Assembly: GCF_041053105.1 (NCBI RefSeq)
Contig: NZ_CP163444.1
Location: forward strand, 8,650,501 to 8,714,500
DNA: 64,000 nucleotides
Source: Streptomyces sp. R44
GTDB lineage: Bacteria > Actinomycetota > Actinomycetes > Streptomycetales > Streptomycetaceae
Direction of reading: 5' to 3'
The notes under the pieces are model-generated. The model did no database searches, was not told the origin of the DNA, and saw only the letters and a list, made by a program, of their open reading frames with translations. Shown here one piece after another: positions 1 to 8,402 of this stretch. The stretch's first letter is position 1. Every line of letters begins with the position of its first letter. Position numbers and translations under genes: made by a program.

Positions 1-151
1 GCGGCACATGGGCGGCGAGCCGCACCGCCCGCTCGCGGTCGAGCCCGCGCACACTGGTCCCGCTGATCACCAGGCCGACGGCGTCAGCCCCGGCAGCGAC
101 CGCCACATCGATGTCGGCGGCCGTCCCGAGCCCGCACACCTTCACGAACAC
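1..151 (-). CDS. trpF: Phosphoribosylanthranilate isomerase, N-terminal part (cut by window edge)
   Basis: Only the first 50 or so residues are inside the window. The minus strand opens with GTG at 151 behind a purine-rich AGAGGAGAGAG ribosome site. It reads M-F-V-K-V-C-G-L and then A-A-G-A-D-A-V-G-L-V-I, the KxCG start and the first beta-alpha unit of the TrpF (beta/alpha)8 barrel. TrpF converts N-phosphoribosylanthranilate to CdRP in tryptophan synthesis in the cytoplasm. The rest of the gene lies left of the window, so I cannot say whether it is a housekeeping or a cluster-associated paralogue. Confidence 0.75.
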   Translation of the reverse strand, partial: MFVKVCGLGTAADIDVAVAAGADAVGLVISGTSVRGLDRERAVRLAAHVP

Positions 152-366
152 GTCTCTCTCCTCTGCTGACACCGACGCGGCAGGCCGAGCCTACCCCCGC
201 TCCGGTGGAGGGAGATGCGGTCACCGTGCCCTCGGCCGGGAACCCTGGTGCCGACCTCTGAGCGGGTGTGCTTCGATCTGGACCTGTGACGACGGAGGTG
301 CCGCGCATGGGGCATGCGAAGGGGCGGAAGACATCGGCCTTTTGGGCCGTGGTCCTGCTCCGCGGC

Positions 367-520
367 GAAGGTCATCGACCGCGAGCACCTCGACCACGAG
401 GGCAGCCACATCCTGAACGACACCTCCCAGGCGGTCTCGCACCACGACCGGGACGCGGAGAAGCGGGTGTCGGCGTACTGCAGTGCGGTGGGCTTCGAGA
501 CGCTGATGAAGTACGGCTGA
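367..520 (+). pseudogene. Short coding remnant, unknown family
   Basis: From about 367 the plus strand shows almost exclusively G/C third positions in one frame up to a TGA at 520, as in real genes here. The frame reads K-V-I-D-R-E-H-L-D-H-E-G and ends F-E-T-L-M-K-Y-G. Upstream of 367 the same frame loses this codon bias, so I read it as the 3' end of a gene whose front is lost or frameshifted. An ATG at 314 is in frame but gives an arginine-rich, non-native-looking N-terminus. I do not recognise the family. Confidence 0.35.
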
Positions 521-618
521 GGCCGGAAGGGAGGAGAGGGCCCTTCAGCACGAGCTCGCGGGAGTGGTGGTGACAGGGCGCGGCACCTGATTTCCGGGGT
601 GGGCCGGGCGGGGGCGAG

Positions 619-1497
619 CTACTCGTGGACCTGGGCCTTCAGCGGGTCGTGCCTGTGGACCTGGGCCTTAAGTGGGTCGTGCGCGGCATCGGTGTCCGCG
701 CCCAGGCCGGTCAGGAGGCGCAGGCCGTCCTCGGCGGGGCTGCCGGGGGTCGCGGACAGCACGATCAGTTCCAGGCCGGATTCCTCGGGCAGCGCGAAGT
801 TCTCCTGGTGCAGTTCCAGAACTCCGACCAGCGGATGCCGGTACGCCTTGCGTCCATGCGTACGCGCGCGTACGTCCGCGCGGGCCCACAGGCGGCGGAA
901 GCGTTCGCTGCCCATCGCCAGCTCGCCGATCAACGAGGCCAGGCGGGGGTCGTCGGGGTGCTTCCCGGCGGCCAGGCGCAGATGCCCGACGACGTCGAGC
1001 GTGCACGCGTCCCAGTCCGCGTAGAGACCCTGCTCGGCCTCGTCGAGGAAGATGTGCCGTGCGATGTTCAGGCCGGGTATCGGCCGGCCGTAGAGAAGTC
1101 CGGCGAGGCGGTTCCCTGCGAGCACGTCCAGACGGTGGTTCATGATCAGCGCGGGCGCGTCGGCGACGAGGTCCAGGACACGGAGCAGCTCCGGCCGGAG
1201 GCGCCCGCCCGGCGCCTTCGCGGGCCGGCGGCGCTGCCGCGCGAGCCGGTAGAGGTGTCCGCGTTCCGTCTCGTCGAGGCCGAGGACGCGGGCGAGCGCG
1301 TCGAGGACCTGCTCGGACGGCTGCGTCGCGCGGCCCTGCTCCAGGCGTACGTAGTAGTCGACGCTCACTCCGGACAGATGCGCGACCTCTTCGCGCCGCA
1401 GCCCTTCGACCCGGCGGCGACTGTCGGTGGGAATGCCGACGGCCGCCGGATCCACCCGGGAACGCCGGGTCCGCAGGAAACCCGCAAGATCGTCCAT
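619..1497 (-). CDS. XRE-family (MmyB-like) transcriptional regulator
   Basis: 292 residues starting at ATG 1497. Residues 1-80 form a helix-turn-helix of the XRE type (R-R-E-E-V-A-H-L-S-G-V-S-V-D-Y-Y-V-R-L-E-Q-G-R). The rest is the MmyB-like ligand-binding half (W-D-A-C-T-L-D-V-V, H-P-L-V-G-V-L-E-L-H-Q-E-N-F). It is divergent from the quinone reductase gene at 1637 with a 139 bp shared promoter region, the usual arrangement for this regulator family with a short-chain or flavin oxidoreductase target, so autorepression plus control of that neighbour is likely. The last 20 residues are a 10-residue unit written twice (see the repeat at 625-684). Confidence 0.85.
   Translation of the reverse strand: MDDLAGFLRTRRSRVDPAAVGIPTDSRRRVEGLRREEVAHLSGVSVDYYVRLEQGRATQPSEQVLDALARVLGLDETERGHLYRLARQRRRPAKAPGGRLRPELLRVLDLVADAPALIMNHRLDVLAGNRLAGLLYGRPIPGLNIARHIFLDEAEQGLYADWDACTLDVVGHLRLAAGKHPDDPRLASLIGELAMGSERFRRLWARADVRARTHGRKAYRHPLVGVLELHQENFALPEESGLELIVLSATPGSPAEDGLRLLTGLGADTDAAHDPLKAQVHRHDPLKAQVHE
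625..684 (+). repeat. Two tandem 30-bp copies inside the XRE gene 3' end
   Basis: Copies at 625-654 and 655-684 differ at only a few bases and encode D-P-L-K-A-Q-V-H twice at the C-terminus of the regulator. The exact 30-bp period keeps the frame, as expected for a recent slippage duplication. Confidence 0.8.
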
Positions 1498-1636
1498 GCC
1501 TCCCAGTATGGCCTCGGCGACGCCCGCGAAGGTGGCCCTGCCAGTACCAGGAACCCCGGTCCGACGGAAGACGCGCCCCTGAACGGCGGCCGCCCCGGCG
1601 TCCAGGATCGAAGGCATCCGATCCGAAGGAGTCCCC

Positions 1637-2416
1637 ATGAAGACGCTGATCGTCCACGCCCACCCGGAGCCGAACTCGCTCAACAGCTCGCTGAAGGACC
1701 TCGCCGTCACCACGCTGGAGGCCGCCGGGCACGACGTACGGGTGAGCGATCTGTACGCGATGAACTGGAAGGCCGTCGTGGACGCCGCCGACTACGGGCC
1801 CGCCGCGTCCAGCCCCCTGAAGGTGGCACTGGACTCGGGCCGGGCCTTCGACACCGGGACGCTCACCCCGGACGTCCTGGCCGAGCAGGAGAAGCTGCTG
1901 TGGGCCGACACGATCATCTTCCAGTTCCCGCTGTGGTGGTACACGATGCCCGCGATCCTCAAGGGCTGGGTCGACCGCGTCTTCACCTACCGCTTCGCGT
2001 ACGGCGTCGGCGAGCACAGCGACACCAAGTACGGCGAGCGCTTCGGCGAAGGCACCCTCGCGGGCCGCAGGGCCCTGCTGTCGGTGACCGCCGGCGGCCC
2101 GGAATCGCACTACGCGGCCCGCGGGATCAACGGCCCCATCGACGACCTGCTGTTCCCGATCCACCACGGCATCCTCTACTACCCCGGCATCGAGGTCCTG
2201 CCGCCGTTCGTGCTGTACGGCACCGACCGGATGACCGACGAGGAGTTCGGCGACGTCGCCAAGGCCTGGGAACAGCGCCTGCTCACGCTGGAGTCGACGG
2301 AGCCGATCGCGTTCCGGCGGCAGAACTTCGGCGACTACGAGATCCCCTCGCTGCACCTGAAGGAGGGCCTGGAGCCGACGGGCCGCACGGGCTTCGGACT
2401 GCACGTCCGCGCCTGA
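1637..2416 (+). CDS. NAD(P)H:quinone oxidoreductase, flavodoxin-2 fold
   Basis: 259 residues from ATG 1637. The N-terminus K-T-L-I-V-H-A-H-P-E-P-N-S-L-N is the FMN/FAD phosphate loop of the NQO1/MdaB-type flavodoxin-2 family. Q-F-P-L-W-W-Y-T-M-P-A-I-L-K-G-W-V-D-R-V-F and T-A-G-G-P-E are the isoalloxazine-contacting segments. The enzyme should reduce quinones or related electrophiles by two electrons in the cytoplasm. Divergent from the XRE regulator, which probably controls it. An ECF41-type promoter follows only 23 bp after the stop, so the next gene is separately controlled. Confidence 0.85.
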   Translation: MKTLIVHAHPEPNSLNSSLKDLAVTTLEAAGHDVRVSDLYAMNWKAVVDAADYGPAASSPLKVALDSGRAFDTGTLTPDVLAEQEKLLWADTIIFQFPLWWYTMPAILKGWVDRVFTYRFAYGVGEHSDTKYGERFGEGTLAGRRALLSVTAGGPESHYAARGINGPIDDLLFPIHHGILYYPGIEVLPPFVLYGTDRMTDEEFGDVAKAWEQRLLTLESTEPIAFRRQNFGDYEIPSLHLKEGLEPTGRTGFGLHVRA

Positions 2417-2439
2417 CCGCGAGCGCGTTTCCCGGCGCC

Positions 2440-2466
2440 TGTCACATTCCCGTCCGCCGCTCCGTC
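2440..2466 (+). promoter_or_regulatory. ECF41-type sigma promoter
   Basis: TGTCACA at 2440-2446 is followed after exactly 16 bp by CGTC at 2463-2466. This is the published ECF41 consensus (TGTCACA-N16-CGTC), and the gene behind it is an AhpD/carboxymuconolactone-decarboxylase homologue, the classical ECF41 target type. The sigma gene itself is not in the window. Confidence 0.75.
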
Positions 2467-2532
2467 AGTGCTGTGCAGACGCCGGCGAGCGCGCCGGTGA
2501 GACCGACGAACCGGAATACGGAGAACCCCGCC

Positions 2533-3030
2533 ATGTCGAACAACGCTTCTGCTTCGATCTCCCGCATGCCGAACCCGGGCGAGTTCGTGCCCGAGCTGGC
2601 CGATGTCAGCGCCGCCTTGTTCCGGGCCACGGGAAACCGGTCCGTTCCGCGTACGACGATCAGCCTGGTGCATCTGCGCGCGGGGCAGATCGTGCACAAC
2701 ACCTACCTGACGGTCCTGAACACGAGCTTCCTGCGGAAGGCGGGGGAGTCGGAGGAGCGGATCACCGCGGTCGCCTCCTGGCAGGACGCTCCGTACTTCA
2801 CTCCCGCCGAGCGGGCGGCGCTCGCGCTGGTGGAGGCGACCCTGCGGCCCGCGCCGCACGGTCGTGAGCGCGTCACCGACGAGGTGTACGCGGAGGCGGC
2901 GCGGCATTACGACGAGAAGGCGCTGGCCACGCTGACCATCGCGATCGGCCAGATCAACTTCTTCATCGCCCTCGCCGTGATCGGCAAGCCCCAGCCGGTC
3001 GAGTCCCTCGCCGACCAGCAGTGGGACTGA
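2533..3030 (+). CDS. AhpD/carboxymuconolactone-decarboxylase-like protein without cysteines
   Basis: 165 residues from ATG 2533. The fold signature of the CMD family is clear (L-R-A-G-Q-I, E-S-E-E-R-I-T-A-V-A-S-W-Q-D-A-P-Y-F-T-P-A-E-R-A-A-L-A-L-V-E-A). Where AhpD-like peroxidases carry a CxxC redox pair, this protein reads V-H-N-T-Y-L-T, and there is no cysteine anywhere in it. Peroxidase or disulfide chemistry is therefore unlikely. It may bind a ligand or act as a decayed or sensor homologue. Transcription is predicted from the ECF41-type promoter 67 bp upstream, and a strong hairpin follows the stop. Confidence 0.8.
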   Translation: MSNNASASISRMPNPGEFVPELADVSAALFRATGNRSVPRTTISLVHLRAGQIVHNTYLTVLNTSFLRKAGESEERITAVASWQDAPYFTPAERAALALVEATLRPAPHGRERVTDEVYAEAARHYDEKALATLTIAIGQINFFIALAVIGKPQPVESLADQQWD

Positions 3031-3052
3031 CGACCGGAGAGCGTCGCCCACC

Positions 3053-3100
3053 CACACCGGAGCCACCCCCGCCGACCTTCGGCGGGGGTGGCTCCGTGTG
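3053..3100. terminator. Strong hairpin, probable terminator
   Basis: An almost perfect inverted repeat runs from CACACCGG at 3053 to CCGTGTG at 3100, with an uninterrupted 18-bp GC-rich stem around a 3-nt loop. It lies 22 bp after the CMD stop and before the next promoter. It lacks a T-tract, as is common in Streptomyces. Confidence 0.75.
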
Positions 3101-3159
3101 CCGCACCCGGACCGAACGCGCTTGACCCTCACGTGACGTCATGCCGCATCGTCAGGGGC

Positions 3160-4275
3160 GTGGAAGAACACCTGACCGTGGGACGCGTCGCCGAGCTGGC
3201 CGACGTGAGTGTCCGCACCCTGCATCACTACGACGAGATCGGCCTCGTGCAGCCGTCCGCGCGGACCTCGGCCGGATACCGGGCCTACGCGGCGGCCGAC
3301 GTCGAGCGCCTGCGGGAGGTGCTCGGCTACAGACGGCTGGGTTTCGGGCTGCGCGAGATCGCGGATCTCGTCGACGACCCGACCACCGACGCCGTCGCGC
3401 ACCTGCACCGGCTGCGCGGCCTGCTGGTCGACCAGCGCGACCGTGCCGCCGCCATGGTGAACGCCATAGACAGGGAACTGGAGGCACGCGCCATGGGGAT
3501 CACGACGAAACCGGAGGAGCAATTGAAGGTGTTCGGAGCGCAGTTGTACGAGGCCATCGGCTCCGCGTACCCGGCGACGCGACGTACCGAGCCACGGATC
3601 GCCGCGAAGGTCTGGGAGGCGCTCGGGGACGCGCGGACGGTACTGAACGTGGGCGCGGGCACCGGCTCCTATGAACCCCCGGACCGCGACGTGACCGCGG
3701 TGGAGCCGTCGGCGGTCATGCGGGCGCAGCGACCGGCGGGCGCGGCGCCGTGCGTGGCGGCCACGGCGGAGAGCCTGCCGTTCGACGACCAGTCCTTCGA
3801 CGCGGCGATGGCGTTCAGCACGGTGCATCACTGGCAGGACCCGATCGCCGGACTGCGCGAGTTGCGGCGAGTCGCCCGGCGGGTGGTGGTGTTCACGCAC
3901 GACGCCAGTGAGCCCGGCTGGCGGGACCGGTTCTGGCTGACCCGCGACTACCTGCCGGAGGTCGCGGGCCTGGTCGCCGGCCGGCCCTCGGTGGACCGGT
4001 TGGCCGACGCGATCGGGGCCCGCATGGAGCCGGTGCTCATCCCCTGGGACTGCGCGGACGGCTTCTTCGAGGCGTACTGGCGGCGGCCCGAGGCGTACCT
4101 GGAGGAGCATGTGCGCCGCGCGGTGTCCGTATGGACCAGAGTCGGGCCGCAGGCCGAGCGGCGGGCGGTGAACAGGCTCCGCGAGGACCCGTCCTCAGGC
4201 CGCTGGGCCGAGCGCAACCCCGACCTCGTCGGCCTCGACGCGGCCGAACTCGGCCTCCGCCTCCTCGTCGCCTGA
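3160..4275 (+). CDS. MerR-type regulator fused to a SAM-dependent methyltransferase
   Basis: 371 residues from GTG 3160. Residues 1-75 are a MerR winged HTH (L-T-V-G-R-V-A-E-L-A-D-V-S-V-R-T-L-H-H-Y-D-E-I-G-L). They are followed by a helical linker rich in Arg/Glu (to about 125) and a TipA-like transition. Residues 165-300 are a class I methyltransferase (V-L-N-V-G-A-G-T-G-S-Y motif I; F-D-D-Q-S-F-D-A-A-M-A-F-S-T-V-H-H-W, a UbiE/COQ5-type motif). The frame is continuous, with no stop or bias break. The simplest reading is a regulator whose sensory part is a SAM-binding or methyltransferase domain. Alternative start: GTG 3178. A TTGACC sequence 33 bp upstream may be its -35. Confidence 0.8.
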   Translation: MEEHLTVGRVAELADVSVRTLHHYDEIGLVQPSARTSAGYRAYAAADVERLREVLGYRRLGFGLREIADLVDDPTTDAVAHLHRLRGLLVDQRDRAAAMVNAIDRELEARAMGITTKPEEQLKVFGAQLYEAIGSAYPATRRTEPRIAAKVWEALGDARTVLNVGAGTGSYEPPDRDVTAVEPSAVMRAQRPAGAAPCVAATAESLPFDDQSFDAAMAFSTVHHWQDPIAGLRELRRVARRVVVFTHDASEPGWRDRFWLTRDYLPEVAGLVAGRPSVDRLADAIGARMEPVLIPWDCADGFFEAYWRRPEAYLEEHVRRAVSVWTRVGPQAERRAVNRLREDPSSGRWAERNPDLVGLDAAELGLRLLVA

Positions 4276-4305
4276 CCCCCGACGGCTCCCGACCGGACCC
4301 TTGGC

Positions 4306-4334
4306 AGCGGCTCAGCGGCTCAGCGGCTCAGCGG
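4306..4334. repeat. 8-bp tandem repeat, 3.6 copies
   Basis: The unit AGCGGCTC is repeated head to tail across the stop codon of the GH15 gene. In the minus-strand reading every unit contains a TGA, so copy-number change would not extend the protein. Confidence 0.7.
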
Positions 4335-6145
4335 TCCAGGGCCCGGTCCAGGGTCATCGCGGCGGTGATGAGCGCGAGGTGCGTGAAGGCCTGGGGGAAG
4401 TTGCCCAGTTGCTCGCCCGTCGGACCGATCTCCTCGGCGAAGAGCCCGACGTGGTTGGCGTACGTGAGCATCTTGTCGAAGGCGTAACGGGCCTGCTCGA
4501 CGCGGCCCGCGCGCGCGAGCGCGTCCACGTACAGGAAGCTGCACAGCGAGAAGGTGCCCTCGGAGCCGCGCAGTCCGTCGGGGGAGGCGGCCGGGTCGTA
4601 CCGGTAGACCAGGCTGTCGGAGACCAGTTCGCGGTCCATCGCGTCCAGCGTGGACAGCCAGCGCGGGTCGCGCGGTGCGATGAAGCCGGTGACCGGCATC
4701 AGCAGCAGCGAGGCGTCCAGTACCTCGCTGCCGTAGTGCTGGACGAAGGCCTGCCGCTCGGTGGACCACCCTCGCTCCATGACCTGGTGCAGCACCGCGT
4801 CCCGCGCGGCCGTCCAGCGCCGCAGGTCGGCGGGCCGGCTGAGTTCGACGGCCATCCGTACGGCACGGTCGAAGGCCACCCAGCACATCAGCCGGCTGTA
4901 GGTGAAGTCCTGGCGGCCGCCTCGGGTCTCCCAGATCCCCTCGTCCGGGCGGTCCCAGTGCTCGCACAGCCAGTCCACGGTGGCGGCGAAGCGCAGCCAG
5001 CCGTCGTAACCGGCGAGCTGGGCCAGGTCGCGCGCCTGCGCGAACGCGAAGACGGCCTCGCCGTAGATGTCGAGCTGGAGCTGGTCGGCGGCGCCGTTGC
5101 CGGCGCGGACCGGGGCGGAGCCGCGCCAGCCCTCCAGATGGCCGAGCACCTCCTCGCTCAGATGCGGATCCCCGTCCACCCGGTACATGATCTGCAACGG
5201 CTCGCCGCTGACCGTGCCACCGTCCCGGACCCGGGCGCCGAGCCACCGGCGGAAGGCGTCGGCTTCCTCGGTGAAGCCCAGGTCGACCATGGCGCGCACC
5301 GACAGGGAGGCGTCCCGGATCCAGGTGTAGCGGTAGTCCCAGTTCCGTTCGCCGCCGACCTGCTCCGGCAGGCCCATGGTGGCGGCGGCCACCGGAGCGC
5401 CGGACGGGGCGTAGGTGAGCAGCTTCAGCGTGATCGCCGAGCGGTTGACCTGCTGCTGCCAGCGGCCTCGGTAGCTGCAGCGGCTGATCCATTCGTGCCA
5501 GAACGCTCGGACCGCGTCGAAGGCGGCCCGCAGACCCACCTCGTCCGCCGGCTCGGGCGGCGCGGCTCCGGGGCCGTCCAGGGTGAGCACGGCGGCGGCG
5601 CGTTGACCGGCGGCCAGCTCCACCTCGGCCAGGACGTCCTCGCCGTCGCGCCGCAGGGCGACGGGCCCGAGGAGCTGGAGGTGCACGCCGGCCGTGGCGC
5701 CGGAGAAGCGCGCGGTGGCGCCGTCGACGACCAGTTCGTGCGCTTCCCGGCCGTAGTCGAACCGCGGCCGGCACTCCAGCGCGAAGCGCACCGTGCCGCG
5801 CACCACCCGCAGCACCCGGACCAGGGTGTGCCGGTCGGTCGGTACGGTCGGGTCGGCGGCCAGCGGCATGAAGTCGGCCACCTCGCCGACCCCGTCAGGG
5901 GTGAGGAAGCGGGTGAGCAGAACCGCGCTGTCGGCCAGGTAGAGCTGGCGCACCGTCGTCCCCGGCGTGTCGACGGTGATCGAGAAGTGGCCGCCGCGCT
6001 CGTGGTCGAGCAGGCGGCCGAAGATGCTCGGCGAGTCGAAGCGCGGCGAACAGAACCAGTCCACCACGCCCTCGGCGGAGACCAGCGCGCACGTCTGCAG
6101 GTCTCCGATGAGCCCGTGGTCGGCGATCGGCGGGTAGCGGTGCAT
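4328..6145 (-). CDS. Glycoside hydrolase family 15 protein (trehalase/glucoamylase-like)
   Basis: 605 residues from ATG 6145, the usual length for the actinobacterial GH15 proteins of about 600 residues. The N-terminal beta-sandwich begins Y-P-P-I-A-D-H-G-L-I-G-D-L-Q-T-C-A-L-V and D-W-F-C-S-P-R-F-D-S-P-S-I-F-G. The (alpha/alpha)6 catalytic half has G-E-R-N-W-D-Y-R-Y-T-W-I-R-D-A-S and ends F-P-Q-A-F-T-H-L-A-L-I-T-A-A. No signal peptide, so probably intracellular; mycobacterial relatives hydrolyse trehalose, but substrate cannot be fixed from sequence. The open frame continues upstream of 6145 without a good start; the start at M-H-R-Y-P-P-I is the family norm. Confidence 0.85.
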   Translation of the reverse strand: MHRYPPIADHGLIGDLQTCALVSAEGVVDWFCSPRFDSPSIFGRLLDHERGGHFSITVDTPGTTVRQLYLADSAVLLTRFLTPDGVGEVADFMPLAADPTVPTDRHTLVRVLRVVRGTVRFALECRPRFDYGREAHELVVDGATARFSGATAGVHLQLLGPVALRRDGEDVLAEVELAAGQRAAAVLTLDGPGAAPPEPADEVGLRAAFDAVRAFWHEWISRCSYRGRWQQQVNRSAITLKLLTYAPSGAPVAAATMGLPEQVGGERNWDYRYTWIRDASLSVRAMVDLGFTEEADAFRRWLGARVRDGGTVSGEPLQIMYRVDGDPHLSEEVLGHLEGWRGSAPVRAGNGAADQLQLDIYGEAVFAFAQARDLAQLAGYDGWLRFAATVDWLCEHWDRPDEGIWETRGGRQDFTYSRLMCWVAFDRAVRMAVELSRPADLRRWTAARDAVLHQVMERGWSTERQAFVQHYGSEVLDASLLLMPVTGFIAPRDPRWLSTLDAMDRELVSDSLVYRYDPAASPDGLRGSEGTFSLCSFLYVDALARAGRVEQARYAFDKMLTYANHVGLFAEEIGPTGEQLGNFPQAFTHLALITAAMTLDRALDR

Positions 6146-6274
6146 CGGCGGCGTCCTCAGGGGGCTCGGGCGGGCGCGGGGACGGGGCGGCGGGCGGTCC
6201 TCAGAACCACCCTCCGGCGGGACGGCCCCGGGGGCGACCGGGGCTGCGCCGAACAGGTCGCCGCCGGTACCCGG

Positions 6275-6571
6275 GCGTGGTGGTGCTTCAGCGGCGAGCA
6301 GGTGGCCACGTGGGGGGCTCGACGAGTTCTGGGGCCTGCCGACGTGTGCGAACCCGCCACCGGCGCGCCGGACGCCCCCTACCGGCACTGGGGCCTGACG
6401 CACTTCCTCCTCGACGGCCACCACAAGCGGGAGGCCGCGGCCACGGCCGGCCGGCCGGTGCAGCTCCTTTCGCTGCCGGCGCTGGGCGAGGGCCTGGCGC
6501 GACCTGAGGACCGGGCCCGGCTGCCCGCCCTGCGCGCGCAAGGCAGATCGACTAGACCCCGGACGCAGTGA
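6275..6571 (+). pseudogene. Fragment of a D-G-H-H-K motif protein
   Basis: The plus frame ending at 6571 reads W-G-L-T-H-F-L-L-D-G-H-H-K-R-E-A-A-A followed by L-L-S-L-P-A-L-G-E-G-L-A, with strong G/C third positions from about 6350. No start codon with a ribosome site fits, and the frame is simply open far upstream over the GH15 gene. I read it as the C-terminal remnant of a hypothetical protein in which a DGHHK loop is conserved. Function unknown. Confidence 0.4.
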
Positions 6572-6584
6572 CGCCCGGCATGCC

Positions 6585-7295
6585 TCACGGCGACCGGACG
6601 TGATCCTCCTCGGCGGGCGGAGACACCGGATAGGGGCGCAGGACCATGAGGGAGTCTTCCGAGGCCGCCACCATGGCGAAGGGGAACCGGTCGAGCTCAA
6701 GACAGAGGGCGACGTCATCGGAGTGCACTCCCCGACGCACGCCCTGCGCCAACTCGGCGGCGGCGCGCGACTCGGCAGCGCGGCGGAGGAAGGGGGCAGC
6801 ATCCGTCCCGGCCCCGGAAGCCCTCCCGGCGATGTACTGCGCGCAGGCCAGATCCTCATCGGCCTTGCCGTCCTCGCCGGTGACGACGAAGGTGACACGG
6901 TCACTCTCACGTGCCCGCAGGAGCCGGGCCGTCGCCTCCGCCACCACGAAGCCGGCGCACAGCACCAGCTCCGCGTCCTTGACCGCGAGGGCACCGACCG
7001 TGCCTGCCGTGGTCTTCTGCACCACCGTCCGCCCGGCAAGGTCGACCGACCGCAGCATGCCCGGCGAGTTGACCATGTCGAACCCGGCCGCGGGCGGACC
7101 GTCCTTGAGCGCCACCCACTCCGGATGGCGAGCCTTGAGCGCCAGAGCACCGTCCAGCGACTCGGCGAGAACGATCTTCTCCGCGCCCCGGGCGAAGGCC
7201 CAGGCAGCGACGGTGTAGGCACGCATGACGTCGACGACGACCGCCACGGACGGGGTTTCGGTCAGATCGGCGATACCGAGGAAGCGCGCGTCCAT
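6585..7295 (-). CDS. ComB-like 2-phosphosulfolactate phosphatase family protein
   Basis: 236 residues from ATG 7295. [19 protein letters not shown] near the start, G-F-D-M-V-N-S-P in the middle and [10 protein letters not shown] are the conserved blocks of the ComB family (Mg-dependent phosphatase). ComB makes sulfolactate in archaeal coenzyme M synthesis; in Streptomyces the family has no assigned substrate. It is 8 bp from the end of the SnoaL-like gene on the same strand, so the two are probably cotranscribed. Confidence 0.7.
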   Translation of the reverse strand: MDARFLGIADLTETPSVAVVVDVMRAYTVAAWAFARGAEKIVLAESLDGALALKARHPEWVALKDGPPAAGFDMVNSPGMLRSVDLAGRTVVQKTTAGTVGALAVKDAELVLCAGFVVAEATARLLRARESDRVTFVVTGEDGKADEDLACAQYIAGRASGAGTDAAPFLRRAAESRAAAELAQGVRRGVHSDDVALCLELDRFPFAMVAASEDSLMVLRPYPVSPPAEEDHVRSP

Positions 7296-7303
7296 GCCGG
7301 CCC

Positions 7304-7687
7304 TCACGCGTCCGGCACGGGCGTGGCCTGGTGGTAGAACATCCGCCATCCGGTCTCGTCGTCCAGCTTCCGCCAGATCGAACTCCTCCGGTCCCGCCGG
7401 CCGTCGAGCAGGGTCTCGAAGGTCAGGTGCACGATCCCCGGCGCCAGCACGGTGCCGGTCATCTCCGAAGGTACGTACCGCGGGCCGTCGTCGGCCGCGC
7501 CCTCCATGACCGGCAGGGCCGAGAGCATCGACTGGCGATCCCAGCTCCGCCCTGACGCACCCACCTCCGTGAACTCCGGATCGAGGAGTTGCTCCGCCAA
7601 GGCCCTGGACGACCGCCCGGCCGGACTCAACAACTGCAACTCACGCTCGACGACCTCGGCCACGCTGCTGTCCCCGTCTCCGCTCAT
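7304..7687 (-). CDS. SnoaL/NTF2-fold (DUF4440-like) protein
   Basis: 127 residues from ATG 7687. The pattern E-R-E-L-Q-L-L-S near the start, [18 protein letters not shown] and [21 protein letters not shown] is that of small cone-shaped NTF2-like proteins. These are often enzymes on small hydrophobic molecules or simply binders. Same strand as and upstream of the ComB-like gene. No catalytic assignment is possible. Confidence 0.75.
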   Translation of the reverse strand: MSGDGDSSVAEVVERELQLLSPAGRSSRALAEQLLDPEFTEVGASGRSWDRQSMLSALPVMEGAADDGPRYVPSEMTGTVLAPGIVHLTFETLLDGRRDRRSSIWRKLDDETGWRMFYHQATPVPDA

Positions 7688-7773
7688 GGGAGCATCCTGC
7701 CCCACCTGACCTGGGTGTTCGCAAGCGAATTGAAGCGCCGCCCGCGCCCTGGCGAAAGCGGCCAGGGCCGGAG

Positions 7774-8367
7774 TCACTTCCCCCGGCGCGGTGCTCCGTG
7801 CACGGCGTCCAGCACCAGATCGAGCAGGAGCTCGGGCTGCCCGCTCCGCTCGCTGCGGGCCGTGGACAGCGCGATCCCGACGACGAGTTGGAGGAGGTCG
7901 TCGGCGGTCAGGTCGACGCGAGCCGTTCCGTGCTGTTGGGCCCGGGAGAGCAGGCCGGCCGCCATGTCCTGGATGCGTCGGTGGCAGTCGAACCCCAGCT
8001 GACCGGCTGACTCCATCAGCAGGGCGCTGCCCATGCCCTGGTTCACGCGGGCATGGGTGAGGAAGGCCCGTAGCCATTCGGCCAGGGCGTCGTCGGCGTT
8101 CTCCGAAGCGAGCAGCCGTTCCGCGTGCGCGCCCAGTGTCTCGATCCGGTCTCCGAGTACCGCGGTCAGCAGGGCCGAGCGGTGCGGGAAGTGGCGGTAC
8201 AAGGTGCCGGGCCCCACCCCCGCCCGGCGGGCGATCTCGTTGAGGGACGCGCCGGGCCCGGCCTCGGCGAACACCTCTCGCGCCGCCGCCACCAGACGTT
8301 CCCGATTGAGGCGGGCGTCCGTGCGTCGCGGGGCCTCGGCCGGGGTGCGCCCCTGCCTGTTCGTCAT
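7774..8367 (-). CDS. TetR-family repressor
   Basis: 197 residues from ATG 8367. Residues 20-65 hold a standard TetR HTH (R-L-V-A-A-A-R-E-V-F-A-E-A-G-P-G-A-S-L-N-E-I-A-R-R-A-G-V-G-P-G-T-L-Y-R-H-F). The C-terminal ligand domain is of the SbtR-like type. It is divergent from the LLM oxidoreductase gene, and the region between carries two matching inverted repeats (8403-8454), which should be its operators. Autorepression and control of the oxidoreductase are inferred. Confidence 0.88.
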   Translation of the reverse strand: MTNRQGRTPAEAPRRTDARLNRERLVAAAREVFAEAGPGASLNEIARRAGVGPGTLYRHFPHRSALLTAVLGDRIETLGAHAERLLASENADDALAEWLRAFLTHARVNQGMGSALLMESAGQLGFDCHRRIQDMAAGLLSRAQQHGTARVDLTADDLLQLVVGIALSTARSERSGQPELLLDLVLDAVHGAPRRGK

Positions 8368-8402
8368 CGTCCCGCCCTTCGGTCGGCTCCCGGGATGGAA
8401 AA

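Noticed and set aside
625..3030. 801-codon plus-strand open frame
   Set aside because: It runs antisense to the XRE gene and out of frame through the quinone reductase; only its end is real, as the CMD gene starting at 2533.
4301..6571. 756-codon open frame antisense to the GH15 gene
   Set aside because: High-GC shadow frame; only the last 100 codons show independent coding bias and are listed as a remnant.
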